Source of the DNA: an uncultured Prevotellaceae bacterium
GTDB taxonomy: Bacteria; Bacteroidota; Bacteroidia; Bacteroidales; Muribaculaceae
Length of the DNA stretch: 64,000 nucleotides
Direction: 5' to 3'
NCBI GenBank assembly: GCA_900318645.1
Contig: ONLH01000008.1
Span: forward strand, 62,001 to 126,000
Within the stretch, counting starts at the first letter, position 1. Each line of letters opens with the position of its first letter. Shown in pieces: positions 36,406 to 44,803 of this stretch. The notes under the pieces were generated by a model that saw only the letters and a list, made by a program, of their open reading frames with translations, made no database searches and was not told the DNA's origin. A program made the position numbers and the translations under genes.

Positions 36406-36636
36406 ACTGTATCAAGTCAGAATGAACAAGATTCTACTTCATCTTCCTTTATCGCAATTATGAACTTTTAATAAACCAGCTCCTGCTAGTCACATCCAGT
36501 CTCCTTAATCTTACATGCCAAATCACAGGCCAGTATCATAAAAAGGACTTTCTTCGTCAGTGATCTTCAAGGGCTTATTAAAATCCATTAATTTAATCTG
36601 AAATTTTATATAAAAATATAAAAAATCCTTAAAATA
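36406..36636. other. intergenic, nothing recognised
   Basis: AT-rich sequence after the beta-barrel terminator. I see no ORF, RNA gene or repeat in it, apart from the promoter-like element that starts at 36637. Confidence 0.5.
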
Positions 36637-36669
36637 TTTGTACAATTCAAAAAATCTGTTGTACATTTG
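36637..36669 (+). promoter_or_regulatory. orphan plus-strand promoter
   Basis: TTTG (36637-36640), 21-bp spacer, TACATTTG (36662-36669). No plus-strand gene follows; it points into the 3' end of def. Confidence 0.4.
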
Positions 36670-36704
36670 TACGTGTGTTTTTCATGGTATTAGATTTAAG
36701 GTTT

Positions 36705-36745
36705 GTGGAGGCTGTCGTGAGACATCTTCCACTTTCTTATTTCTT
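36705..36745 (+). other. hairpin with T-rich tail, possible small RNA end
   Basis: GTGGAGGCTGTC pairs with GACATCTTCCAC around a GTGA loop (36705-36732), with one mismatch and one wobble. A T-rich tail follows only on the plus strand. With the orphan promoter this would bound a transcript of about 70 nt, overlapping the def stop codon. Confidence 0.3.
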
Positions 36746-37309
36746 GCGCTTGAGAGGTGCTACCTTGCAGCGATAACTGCACGATACCTTACCCTTCATC
36801 ATATTGTTTAGCTTGTTTTTTATCAACTGTTTGCGGATAGGAGCAATACGGTCAATAAACAACGTTTTTTCCAGGTGGTCACACTCATGTTGTACGACTC
36901 TTGCGAGGTATCCTTCAATGTCTTGGTCATGATCCTGGAAGTTTTCATCTTGCCAATGCAGATGTATCTTCTCGTGTCGATGCACATTCTCGTGAATTCC
37001 AGGCACACTGAGGCAACCTTCCTCGCGAGAAATCAACGGAGATGACTCATCCACTGTGATCTCAGGATTGATGAGTACCATGTTAACACCCTTGAGCTCG
37101 GGGAAATCTTCGGCCAACACATCAACATCGATATAGACGATGCGAACATTGACGCCCACTTGGGGAGCAGCGATTCCGATGCCCTGGGTGTGGTACATGG
37201 TTTCCTTCATGTTCTCAATAAGCTCCTTCAAATTCGGGTAATCAGGAGTGACGGTTGCATTCTCTGCCCTCAGCACAGGATGACCATAAATATAAATCGG
37301 TAATATCAT
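36737..37309 (-). CDS. def: peptide deformylase
   Basis: A 190-residue metalloenzyme that removes the N-terminal formyl group from new proteins. All three motifs are present: GIGIAAPQVG, EEGCLSVPG (metal-binding Cys) and QHECDHLEK (HExxH). The C-terminus carries a short basic extension ending PLKRKK. The start ATG (37309) overlaps the ruvX stop by the ATGA overlap, so it is the third gene of rho-ruvX-def. The assignment is unambiguous. Confidence 0.96.
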   Translation of the reverse strand: MILPIYIYGHPVLRAENATVTPDYPNLKELIENMKETMYHTQGIGIAAPQVGVNVRIVYIDVDVLAEDFPELKGVNMVLINPEITVDESSPLISREEGCLSVPGIHENVHRHEKIHLHWQDENFQDHDQDIEGYLARVVQHECDHLEKTLFIDRIAPIRKQLIKNKLNNMMKGKVSCSYRCKVAPLKRKK

Positions 37310-37743
37310 GATTCAGTATTAAAAGGTTGATTGAATTTACTTTGTAGATAATCGTTAAGAATAATTGTTGCAGCTATGGCGTCAACACGGGATTTGTCTC
37401 GGCGGTCACTTTTCTTCATGCCACCGTCAATCATTGCACGATGGGCAATCGTGCTTGTGAAGCGTTCGTCATACATCACAACAGGCATGTCAGGCAATTC
37501 CTTATGCAACTGTTTAACAAAAGGTGTGATATACTTCATGCTCTCGCTGGGATCACCATTGAGTTGTGTGGGTTGACCGATGATGATGCGATCGACCTGT
37601 TCACGTGCGATATAATCCTTAATGAACGACATGAGCGTATGGGTAGGCACTGTGGCAAGATTGCCAGCAACAATCTGTAATGGATCGGTTACTGCAATAC
37701 CGGTGCGTTTCCGCCCATAATCAATGCCTAAAATACGTCCCAT
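37306..37743 (-). CDS. ruvX: RuvX/YqgF family nuclease
   Basis: A 145-residue RNase-H-fold protein from ATG 37743 (MGRILGIDYGRKRTGIAVTD); an in-frame upstream frame to 37812 would overlap rho and is rejected. Motifs: GIDYGRKRTG with the first catalytic Asp, VDRIIIGQP, MYDERFTSTIAHRAM and a C-terminal SRVDAIAATIIL. The family includes the 16S pre-rRNA 5'-end nuclease YqgF and putative Holliday-junction resolvases. It starts one base after the rho stop and overlaps def by 4 bp, so the three are translationally coupled. Confidence 0.92.
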   Translation of the reverse strand: MGRILGIDYGRKRTGIAVTDPLQIVAGNLATVPTHTLMSFIKDYIAREQVDRIIIGQPTQLNGDPSESMKYITPFVKQLHKELPDMPVVMYDERFTSTIAHRAMIDGGMKKSDRRDKSRVDAIAATIILNDYLQSKFNQPFNTES

Positions 37744-37744
37744 A

Positions 37745-39910
37745 TCAGCCTTGCTGCATCGTGAGCAGGAATTCCTCGTTATCGCGAGTACGGTCCATGC
37801 GTTCCTTGACAAATTCCATAGCCTCCACTGATGTGCGGTCGCTCAAGAAGCGACGGATAATCCACATCTTATTCAGGGTATCCTGCGGCAACAACAGGTC
37901 ATCACGACGAGTGCTTGATGCCATGACATCCACAGCCGGGAAGATACGCTTGTTGGACAACTTGCGGTCAAGTTGCAACTCCATGTTACCTGTTCCCTTG
38001 AATTCCTCAAAGATGACCTCATCCATCTTGGAACCGGTCTCGGTCAATGCTGTTGCAATAATGGTCAAGCTGCCACCACCCTCAATGTTGCGCGCTGCAC
38101 CAAAGAATCGCTTGGGACGCTGCAGTGCATTAGCATCAACACCACCGGTGAGGATTTTACCAGATGCCGGAGCAATCGTATTGTAAGCACGTGCCAGACG
38201 CGTAATCGAGTCAAGCAGGATCACTACATCATGACCACATTCCACGAGACGTTTAGCCTTGCTCAGTACCAGGTCAGCAATCTTGACATGACGGTCGGCA
38301 GGCTCATCAAAGGTTGAAGCAATCACTTCGGCATTGACGCTGCGTGCCATGTCGGTCACCTCCTCAGGACGCTCGTCAATGAGCAGGATGATCATGTAGG
38401 TTTCAGGATGATTTTCTGAGATGGCATTGGCTATTTCCTTCAAGAGCATGGTTTTACCAGTCTTGGGTTGAGCAACGATAAGACCGCGCTGTCCCTTTCC
38501 AATAGGTGAGAACATATCTACGACACGCTGTGACACAGTGGGATGAGTCTTGCTCACGAGGTCGAATTTCTCATCCGGGAAAAGGGGAACAAGATGTTCA
38601 AAAGGTACGCGGTCACGCACATAGGCGGGCGTGCGTCCATTGATGAGATGTATCTCGCTCATCGGGAAATACTTCTCACCCTCCATGGGCGGGCGGATAG
38701 TACCCTCGATCACATCACCAGTCTTGAGGCCGTAGGCCTTGATCTGAGACTGTTGTACGTAAATATCATCAGGAGAAGTGAGATAATTGTAATCGCTGGA
38801 GCGCAGGAAACCATAGCCCTCGGGAGCAATGTCAAGAACACCCTGTGCTTCAAGAATGCCGTCAAAGTTATAAGGCTGATCAAGATAGGGATTTACCTCA
38901 GCAATCTGTTGCTGTTGCTGCTGTTTCATCTTGCGCTTTTTGCTCTTACTCTCTTTTATCACTTTAGGTTCCTGGATGACAATAGGAGCTACAGCAGCCT
39001 GCTCTGCCTGACGACGTTTCTCTTCCTCGGCCTTGCGCATTGCCTCTTCACGTTCCTGTTGTGTGCGCGGCTTGAAAGTGAAGCCACTGCCAGTATTGAA
39101 GAACGAATTGAGGGACACATCTTCGCGTTCGCGAGGTTCTTCGGGCTGAGGCATCATTACAGGCTCGTTTTCCGGTTCCATAACCGTCTCCTCATTTATC
39201 ATTTCTTGCTCAGGCTCAACCATCGGCTCATCAGCAGGCTGTTCCTGTTCTTGGAGTTCTGGTTGTGCCTCAGTATTTTCAAACGGCAAAACGGGTTGTT
39301 CGTCAACGACTTGTTTTGATTTGCGGCCACGACGTCGTGGAGTCGGCTCGGTGGCAGCCACTTCTTTGTCTGTCTGTTCCTGTTGTGGCGATGCCTCCTC
39401 AGTTGTTGCCGTCTGTTCTACTGGCTCATTTTTCAGCAATAAATCACGAGCGGCTTTTTCGGCAGCCGAAGGACGTCCACGCTTGCGTTTAGGCGGTTCC
39501 TGTACCTCGTTTTTCTCTTTCTCTTTATCTTTTGCTTTTTCTTTTTTCTGAGTTTTAGGTTGTTCTTTGGGCTCTGCCTTAGCCTCTTGGACAACCACGT
39601 CGGTCGGTTTAGAATCCGCTTCGGTATTATCTATGATATTGATTTGTTCTTTATTCTGATTTTTTGGTGCCACGGCATCATCTTTTATTACCTCATTGCC
39701 ATTAGCCTTGGCAGCCGGTTGGCGAATGCGTTCACGACGGCGGCGTGTGGGTTCAGGAGCATTAGCAGCTTCGGTCTCGGCTTGATGATCCAAAACCTGA
39801 AACACGAGACCATCATAGTCAAAAGAATCAACGTGCTTAATACCCATAGACTTAGCGAGCTCACGCAACTGTGCATCGCCCATCGCTTTTAATTGATCAA
39901 TGTTATACAT
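37745..39910 (-). CDS. rho: transcription termination factor Rho (long-insertion form)
   Basis: A 721-residue Rho, about 300 residues longer than the E. coli protein. The N-terminal Rho_N helix bundle ([23 protein letters not shown]) is followed by a very long, highly charged, low-complexity insertion (about residues 50-330, rich in Glu, Lys, Gln and Pro). Then come the cold-shock-like RNA-binding domain ([20 protein letters not shown]...[19 protein letters not shown]) and the ATPase core with [30 protein letters not shown] and ITRLARAYN. Such insertions are known in Bacteroidetes Rho and may drive condensation or RNA binding. It is transcribed from a strong promoter about 280 bp upstream and is the first gene of rho-ruvX-def. 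Confidence 0.95.
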   Translation of the reverse strand: MYNIDQLKAMGDAQLRELAKSMGIKHVDSFDYDGLVFQVLDHQAETEAANAPEPTRRRRERIRQPAAKANGNEVIKDDAVAPKNQNKEQINIIDNTEADSKPTDVVVQEAKAEPKEQPKTQKKEKAKDKEKEKNEVQEPPKRKRGRPSAAEKAARDLLLKNEPVEQTATTEEASPQQEQTDKEVAATEPTPRRRGRKSKQVVDEQPVLPFENTEAQPELQEQEQPADEPMVEPEQEMINEETVMEPENEPVMMPQPEEPREREDVSLNSFFNTGSGFTFKPRTQQEREEAMRKAEEEKRRQAEQAAVAPIVIQEPKVIKESKSKKRKMKQQQQQQIAEVNPYLDQPYNFDGILEAQGVLDIAPEGYGFLRSSDYNYLTSPDDIYVQQSQIKAYGLKTGDVIEGTIRPPMEGEKYFPMSEIHLINGRTPAYVRDRVPFEHLVPLFPDEKFDLVSKTHPTVSQRVVDMFSPIGKGQRGLIVAQPKTGKTMLLKEIANAISENHPETYMIILLIDERPEEVTDMARSVNAEVIASTFDEPADRHVKIADLVLSKAKRLVECGHDVVILLDSITRLARAYNTIAPASGKILTGGVDANALQRPKRFFGAARNIEGGGSLTIIATALTETGSKMDEVIFEEFKGTGNMELQLDRKLSNKRIFPAVDVMASSTRRDDLLLPQDTLNKMWIIRRFLSDRTSVEAMEFVKERMDRTRDNEEFLLTMQQG

Positions 39911-40188
39911 ATAAAATAAATAATAAATTCTTTGCCTGGTACATCTCGAGAAAGAGGAAGCTCTATTGTACTACGCCATGCGCCTCAACGCATGTTTCTC
40001 AATTTATACTAATGATTTGTCTGATCTAACGGTTTCATCTCATCAATTTGAATCGCCCGACAATATATACAATTATAGAAAAGGTATGGATTGCCAATTC
40101 CTCACATAAAAGGGATTTGATAAGAGTGGGAGATGTGGAATTGATTGATGATTGTTGTGGCAAAACCTCCATTAAGCGGTCGTTTTGC
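39911..40188 (-). promoter_or_regulatory. long rho leader with a G-free, C-rich segment
   Basis: The predicted rho 5' UTR is about 280 nt. In the sense RNA the segment 40160-40106 contains no G in 55 nt and is rich in C (for example CCACATCTCCCACTC), the composition of a Rho utilisation (rut) site. Rho autoregulation by attenuation in its own leader is known in E. coli, and such a site here would fit. Confidence 0.5.
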
Positions 40189-40192
40189 GATG

Positions 40193-40224
40193 CAAAATTA
40201 GTGATTTTTGCAGAGTTGAGCAAA
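40193..40224 (-). promoter_or_regulatory. rho promoter
   Basis: Minus-strand TTTG (40224-40221), 20-bp spacer, TAATTTTG (40200-40193). It is adjacent to the divergent -7 box of the next gene. Confidence 0.65.
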
Positions 40225-40243
40225 AAAAGCGCAAAAAAAGCAG

Positions 40244-40251
40244 TAATTTTG
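40244..40251 (+). promoter_or_regulatory. -7 box of the CCA-alkyltransferase fusion gene
   Basis: TAATTTTG, 19 bp before ATG 40271. The two divergent promoters occupy less than 60 bp. Confidence 0.45.
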
Positions 40252-40270
40252 CACTACAAAGCGTAAAAAG

Positions 40271-42226
40271 ATGAGAATTGACCGCCAAAAAATAGATGAA
40301 CACGTGAATTTGCCCATCATGAAACTGGTGGGTGACGTTGCCGACAAGTTGCATCGCGAGTGTTATGTAGTGGGAGGATATGTCCGTGATATCTTTCTGG
40401 AACGTCCGAGCAACGATATGGACTTTGTTACCGTTGGCAGCGGCATTGAAGTGGCCAAATCGGTAGCACAACGCCTTGGTCATCGTGCTCATCTATCGGT
40501 ATTCCGCACCTACGGTACTGCTCAGGTCAAGACTCGCCGATGGGAGCTGGAGTTTGTTGGTGCCCGTCGTGAGTCTTATCGTCGCGAGAGCCGCAATCCC
40601 ATTGTTGAGGACGGTACACTGGATGACGACCAGCGGCGGCGTGATTTCACCATCAACGCGATGGCCATCTGCCTGAATGCTGACCGCTTTGGCGAACTGT
40701 TAGACCCCTTTGACGGAATTGGTGATCTGGAACGACGCATCATACGCACACCTCTGGATCCTGACATCACCTTCAGTGACGACCCACTGAGAATGATGCG
40801 TGCTGTCAGATTTGCCACGCAATTGAATTTTGACATCTATCCGGAAACCTTTGAAGCAATCCGCCGTAACGCTGAACGCATCCGTATCATCACGCGAGAG
40901 CGAATCGCCGAAGAACTGATGAAAATCATGCGTACGCCCCACCCTTCACATGGATGGTTGTTGCTTGACCAGTGCGGGCTACTGCCGCTGATTTTTCCAG
41001 AACTCGCTGCTTTAAAAGGCGTTGAAACAGTTAACGGACGTGGTCACAAAGATAACTTCATGCATACGCTGCAGGTGCTTGACAACGTGGCTGCTGCCAG
41101 TGACAATGTGTGGCTGCGATGGGCTGCCTTGTTGCACGATGTGGGCAAAGCACGCACCAAGCGGTGGGATCCTCAGTTGGGGTGGACATTTCACAACCAC
41201 AACTTCATCGGAGAAAAGATGGTTCCCAAGATTTTTGCCAAAATGCGTCTTCCTCTTAACGAGCAGATGAAATATGTGAAAAAGCTTGTGGGACTGCACA
41301 TGCGACCTATCGCTCTGGTAGAGGATGAGGTGACCGACAGTGCGGTACGTCGCCTGCTGTTTGATGCAGGAGACGATATCGATGACTTGATGACCCTGTG
41401 CAAAGCAGATATCACCAGCAAAAACCAAATCAAGGTGCAACGTTTCCGCGAGAATTTTGACTTGGTGAAGCAGAAACTGGTGGACATTGAAGAGAAAGAC
41501 CGTGTACGCAATTTCCAGCCGCCCATTGACGGTGAGGAAATCATGCAGACCTTCGGCCTTGAACCCTCAAAGCCCGTCGGTTACATCAAGGATACCATTA
41601 AGGATGCCATTCTCGATGGCATTATCACCAACGACTATGTGCCAGCCTATCGGCTCATGTTAGAAAAGGCCACCGAGTTAGGTATCTCACCTGTTCATGA
41701 CGGACAGCTGTGCTACACTACGATAGAAACTCCCCTTGGTACATTGATACTTGGCGCAAGCACACAAGGGTTAGCCTACCTCGGTTGGAACGGTGAAGGA
41801 CTTGGCGTCGTGGCAAAGAAATTGAAATTAAAGCTTGTTGAAACCACATCTCCCTTACTAGCTAAGTGTATAGGTCAGCTCAACGAATACTTCAGTGGCC
41901 AGCGAAGAGAGTTCTCACTCCCCTTGCACTTGGTAGGAACCGAATTCCAGATGCATGCTTGGGAAGTGTTGAGGCAGATTCCTTATGGAGAAACTATTTC
42001 CTATGGAGAACAAGCAAGACGCGTGGGAAAGCCTACTGCCTCACGTGCTGTTGCTCAGGCCAATCATAACAACCCCGTGTGTATCGTTATTCCTTGTCAT
42101 CGTGTCATCAACAGCGATGGCAGCCTGGGAGGCTATGCATCAGGCACAGACATCAAGCAGCAGCTGCTGTCACTTGAAAAAACGGCAGAGCAAGGCGACC
42201 AAGAGGAAACAGATGCGAGGCCATAA
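40271..42226 (+). CDS. CCA tRNA nucleotidyltransferase fused to O6-alkylguanine-DNA alkyltransferase
   Basis: A single 651-residue frame encodes two complete enzymes. Residues 1 to about 475 are a class II CCA-adding enzyme with HD domain: VVGGYVRD (35-40), the metal pair DMD (49-51), RRRDFTINAMA, DDPLRMMRAVRFATQL, and an HD site HDVGK at 289-293. It repairs or adds the 3' CCA of tRNA. Residues about 480-640 are a methylated-DNA-protein cysteine S-methyltransferase (Ogt/MGMT): TPLGTLILGAS, TEFQMHAWEVLRQIPYGETISYGE, GKPTASRAVAQANHNNP, and the active site PCHRVI with Cys609, followed by LGGYASG. Both active sites look intact. No in-frame start or stop separates them near the junction. The two functions are normally separate; I do not know of this fusion being described. 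It is convergent with the M1 peptidase gene, 2 bp away. Confidence 0.92.
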   Translation: MRIDRQKIDEHVNLPIMKLVGDVADKLHRECYVVGGYVRDIFLERPSNDMDFVTVGSGIEVAKSVAQRLGHRAHLSVFRTYGTAQVKTRRWELEFVGARRESYRRESRNPIVEDGTLDDDQRRRDFTINAMAICLNADRFGELLDPFDGIGDLERRIIRTPLDPDITFSDDPLRMMRAVRFATQLNFDIYPETFEAIRRNAERIRIITRERIAEELMKIMRTPHPSHGWLLLDQCGLLPLIFPELAALKGVETVNGRGHKDNFMHTLQVLDNVAAASDNVWLRWAALLHDVGKARTKRWDPQLGWTFHNHNFIGEKMVPKIFAKMRLPLNEQMKYVKKLVGLHMRPIALVEDEVTDSAVRRLLFDAGDDIDDLMTLCKADITSKNQIKVQRFRENFDLVKQKLVDIEEKDRVRNFQPPIDGEEIMQTFGLEPSKPVGYIKDTIKDAILDGIITNDYVPAYRLMLEKATELGISPVHDGQLCYTTIETPLGTLILGASTQGLAYLGWNGEGLGVVAKKLKLKLVETTSPLLAKCIGQLNEYFSGQRREFSLPLHLVGTEFQMHAWEVLRQIPYGETISYGEQARRVGKPTASRAVAQANHNNPVCIVIPCHRVINSDGSLGGYASGTDIKQQLLSLEKTAEQGDQEETDARP

Positions 42227-42228
42227 CC

Positions 42229-44559
42229 TCATTTTTGCATTTCTAACAACCAATAGGCATTTTCCAGAAGCTTGTTCTTTAATGCAGGAGCCAGCTGAGG
42301 ATGAGTATCGATCCACTTGACAACCGTTTCACGTGCTTCAGGACTTTGATGTCCTTCCATTAGGCTTGACAACCAATAGCCAGGGAAGAAGATGTCACCT
42401 GTGCGTTGTATCTCTTCCAACTCGTCAAGCCCAGGCTCCAGGTAACGGTTGCTCCACGGTTCACGCACTGGGTCGTTAAGCAAAGCTAACATTGTGCGAG
42501 CCCAAGGCTCTACCCGACGGTTTTCCACCTCAAGTAATTCATTGAACAACTGTTGTTGTACCTGACTGTCAGGATTGCAGGCTCGTGACACAAAGTCAAA
42601 CTCACGTCGCTCGTCATCGGTCGTGAGCCGATCATGTTGAACGGCAAGAATGTCCTGCCACCTTTCAGGGAGCATGATGGCAAGATGATAGGCCATGCGC
42701 ATGTAGTCACGGTTGTTGAGAAATGATGCACTATGTTTTTCCCAGATGTCATATAGCTTGTCAACCACATTAGGGGAAATGGCTTTGAGGGAAAGCTGGC
42801 GCAATAACGTCTGGCGCACCGATGGCAGGCTGTGTGTCTGCATCATTTCAAACAGCTGCTGTTCAGTCTCGGCACGAGGTTCACTGTCTAGGCGAGAAAT
42901 CAGATTGTTGATAAACGTGCATGTCGTCGAGGCAATCAGTTCGTTTTTCTCATGTGAGAGGAATTCGAGCAGCATATTCATCAGTTCCGTTGCCTTGATG
43001 GTGCCCAGATGAAGGTTCTCGTAGAGGGTGAGCACGGCGGCATAGCGGGCCAGGTCATTGTCGGCCATCGTTTTCCAGGCTTCGGCCATCCTTGAGATGC
43101 CCTCACAACGAAGTTTAAACTGGCCATAGCCTTCGGCATTGCTGTTGACAAACAGGCCATCGTTATAACCCAAGTAGAACAAATAGTCGCGATCGTTCAT
43201 ATAAATGGGGTGCTGGCAAAACTTGCCGTTTTCATCCACATAGCCGATGTCAAAGCCCTGTTTCCACACCAAGTTGCGGCCATAGGGGTCGGACTGACGC
43301 ACACGGACAACGTCACTCATTCGGATGGGATAGATGACAGGCATTCCCTTCTGCTTGACCCACACGTCGCTGAAAGACTGGGCGCTGTGCTCGGGGTTGA
43401 AACGGTCAAGTTCGGCAATCAGGTCATCCCATGTGGCATTGCTGTAGGCATAACGGCTGAGGTAACTGCGCAGGCCCTCACGCAAGGCATCGACCCCTTT
43501 ATCTTTCTCGAGTTTGTTCATCATAATAGGCGCCTTGTGGTAGATGATGTTACCATAAAGAAGACCTGCCTTATTCATGTTGTCCAACGGCTGTTGTATG
43601 GGGTGCGTGCCCTGGGTGCGGTCGGTGCTTATCGCCAGCGGATAGTGGGTCTTGATGAAAGCCAAGTCGTGGTTGATTTCAGGGAACTGCTCACGAGCGA
43701 TTTTGTCGGCCATGAAATTGGCATACACCTCCTTGGTCCACACGTCGTCGAACCAACGCATGGTCACCAAGTCGCCAAACCACATGTGGGCCGTCTCGTG
43801 GGCAATGAGGTTGAGGCGTGACAATTCCTCGTCGGGCGTAGGCTCTGGGCCGAGGAAGATGCGCTGGTCGTTGAACTGAATGCAACCAGGATGCTCCATG
43901 CCGCCGAACTGGTAGCCAGGCAGGACAATAAAGCCATAGTGCTCAAAGGGGTACGGAATGGCGGTGTATTCCTCCATCCATCGCAATGACAGCGCCACTT
44001 GGTCAAACACGATGGGCAGTTGTGCCACCTTGGCAGAATCGGTCTCTCGGTACAAGGCGGTGAGCAGGCGTCCGTCACGGGTTGCCGTCTTCACCTGGAA
44101 TTTTCCTGCTGTGAACGAGAACAGGTAGGTGGGAATGGGCTTTCGTGTCTGATTGCTGATACTTACCCAACCCTCAGGGATGTTCAGTTTTAGGTCAAAA
44201 ACCGCCTTTAAGTCCGGCTGGTCAAAGCATGGGAACACGCTGCGGGCATGGTCGGGCACAAACAAGGTGTACATGTAGTCATCGCTACGGTTCAAAGCCT
44301 TGTCTCCGCTATAGCCGCTGATAGACACCGAATTCTCGCCCTGTACTAAATACTGGAGAGGAATCACTATGTGCTCATCGCTCAACACAGTATTCAGTCT
44401 CTTGCCATTGACTAAAATCTCCTTGGAAAGTTGGTTGGCATTGCCTTGGAAATCAATCTGCAGGTCTTCGTCTCCCGTCCAAATGAACATTAGCATTTCC
44501 TCGAAATAGACAGGTTGGGACTTCTCGGCAGGCACAGTAAACGACAGGTCGTAATTCAC
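42229..44559 (-). CDS. M1 family aminopeptidase (detached from its signal peptide)
   Basis: The uninterrupted frame gives 776 residues from a GTG, but homologous codons continue upstream to an ATG at 44691, interrupted by an in-frame TAG at 44592-44590. The protein is a gluzincin aminopeptidase. It has an N-terminal saddle domain, GGMEHPGCI (variant of the GxMEN exopeptidase motif), and the zinc motif HETAHMWFGDLVTMRWF...KE, an exact HExxHx18E. A long C-terminal helical ERAP-like domain follows. Full-length relatives are exported and trim peptides in the periplasm. With the amber codon, export would be lost unless the codon is read through. The gene is probably a very recent pseudogene, or this is a sequencing error; the catalytic part itself is intact. 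Confidence 0.85.
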   Translation of the reverse strand: MNYDLSFTVPAEKSQPVYFEEMLMFIWTGDEDLQIDFQGNANQLSKEILVNGKRLNTVLSDEHIVIPLQYLVQGENSVSISGYSGDKALNRSDDYMYTLFVPDHARSVFPCFDQPDLKAVFDLKLNIPEGWVSISNQTRKPIPTYLFSFTAGKFQVKTATRDGRLLTALYRETDSAKVAQLPIVFDQVALSLRWMEEYTAIPYPFEHYGFIVLPGYQFGGMEHPGCIQFNDQRIFLGPEPTPDEELSRLNLIAHETAHMWFGDLVTMRWFDDVWTKEVYANFMADKIAREQFPEINHDLAFIKTHYPLAISTDRTQGTHPIQQPLDNMNKAGLLYGNIIYHKAPIMMNKLEKDKGVDALREGLRSYLSRYAYSNATWDDLIAELDRFNPEHSAQSFSDVWVKQKGMPVIYPIRMSDVVRVRQSDPYGRNLVWKQGFDIGYVDENGKFCQHPIYMNDRDYLFYLGYNDGLFVNSNAEGYGQFKLRCEGISRMAEAWKTMADNDLARYAAVLTLYENLHLGTIKATELMNMLLEFLSHEKNELIASTTCTFINNLISRLDSEPRAETEQQLFEMMQTHSLPSVRQTLLRQLSLKAISPNVVDKLYDIWEKHSASFLNNRDYMRMAYHLAIMLPERWQDILAVQHDRLTTDDERREFDFVSRACNPDSQVQQQLFNELLEVENRRVEPWARTMLALLNDPVREPWSNRYLEPGLDELEEIQRTGDIFFPGYWLSSLMEGHQSPEARETVVKWIDTHPQLAPALKNKLLENAYWLLEMQK

Positions 44560-44691
44560 GTCACTGATGTGGGATGAGCGGTATTGGGCCTATTCCCAAG
44601 ATACGCCATCCTGCAGTGTCACGGCCTGCAGTGCAGAACAACAAAGTGCCATCAAGCATGTTGCCAATAAGAGTTTCAGATAATGTTTCAT
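44560..44691 (-). pseudogene. signal-peptide fragment of the M1 aminopeptidase with an amber stop
   Basis: From ATG 44691 the frame reads MKHYLKLLLATCLMALCCSALQA, a clear signal peptide, then 10 more residues to a TAG at codon 34, then continues in the same frame as AQYRSSHISDVNYDL into the peptidase. Relatives have E-L-A at this point, so TTG to TAG is a likely single-base change. It is the 5' part of the gene at 42229-44559. Confidence 0.75.
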
Positions 44692-44754
44692 GCCGCTAAG
44701 TTACTCAAAAAATGTCTTTTCGGAAAGAATAGCCCAATAAATGGGATTTTTTTA

Positions 44755-44762
44755 TATATTTG
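44755..44762 (+). promoter_or_regulatory. -7 box of nhaC
   Basis: TATATTTG, 41 bp before ATG 44804; no convincing -33 element. Confidence 0.4.
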
Positions 44763-44803
44763 CACATTGTAAACCGCAATAAAAACAATATACATCAAAC
44801 CAA

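Noticed and set aside
37744..37812. N-terminal extension of ruvX overlapping rho
   Set aside because: The extension reads the opposite phase of rho's conserved C-terminus, and MGRILGIDYG at 37743 is the family start.
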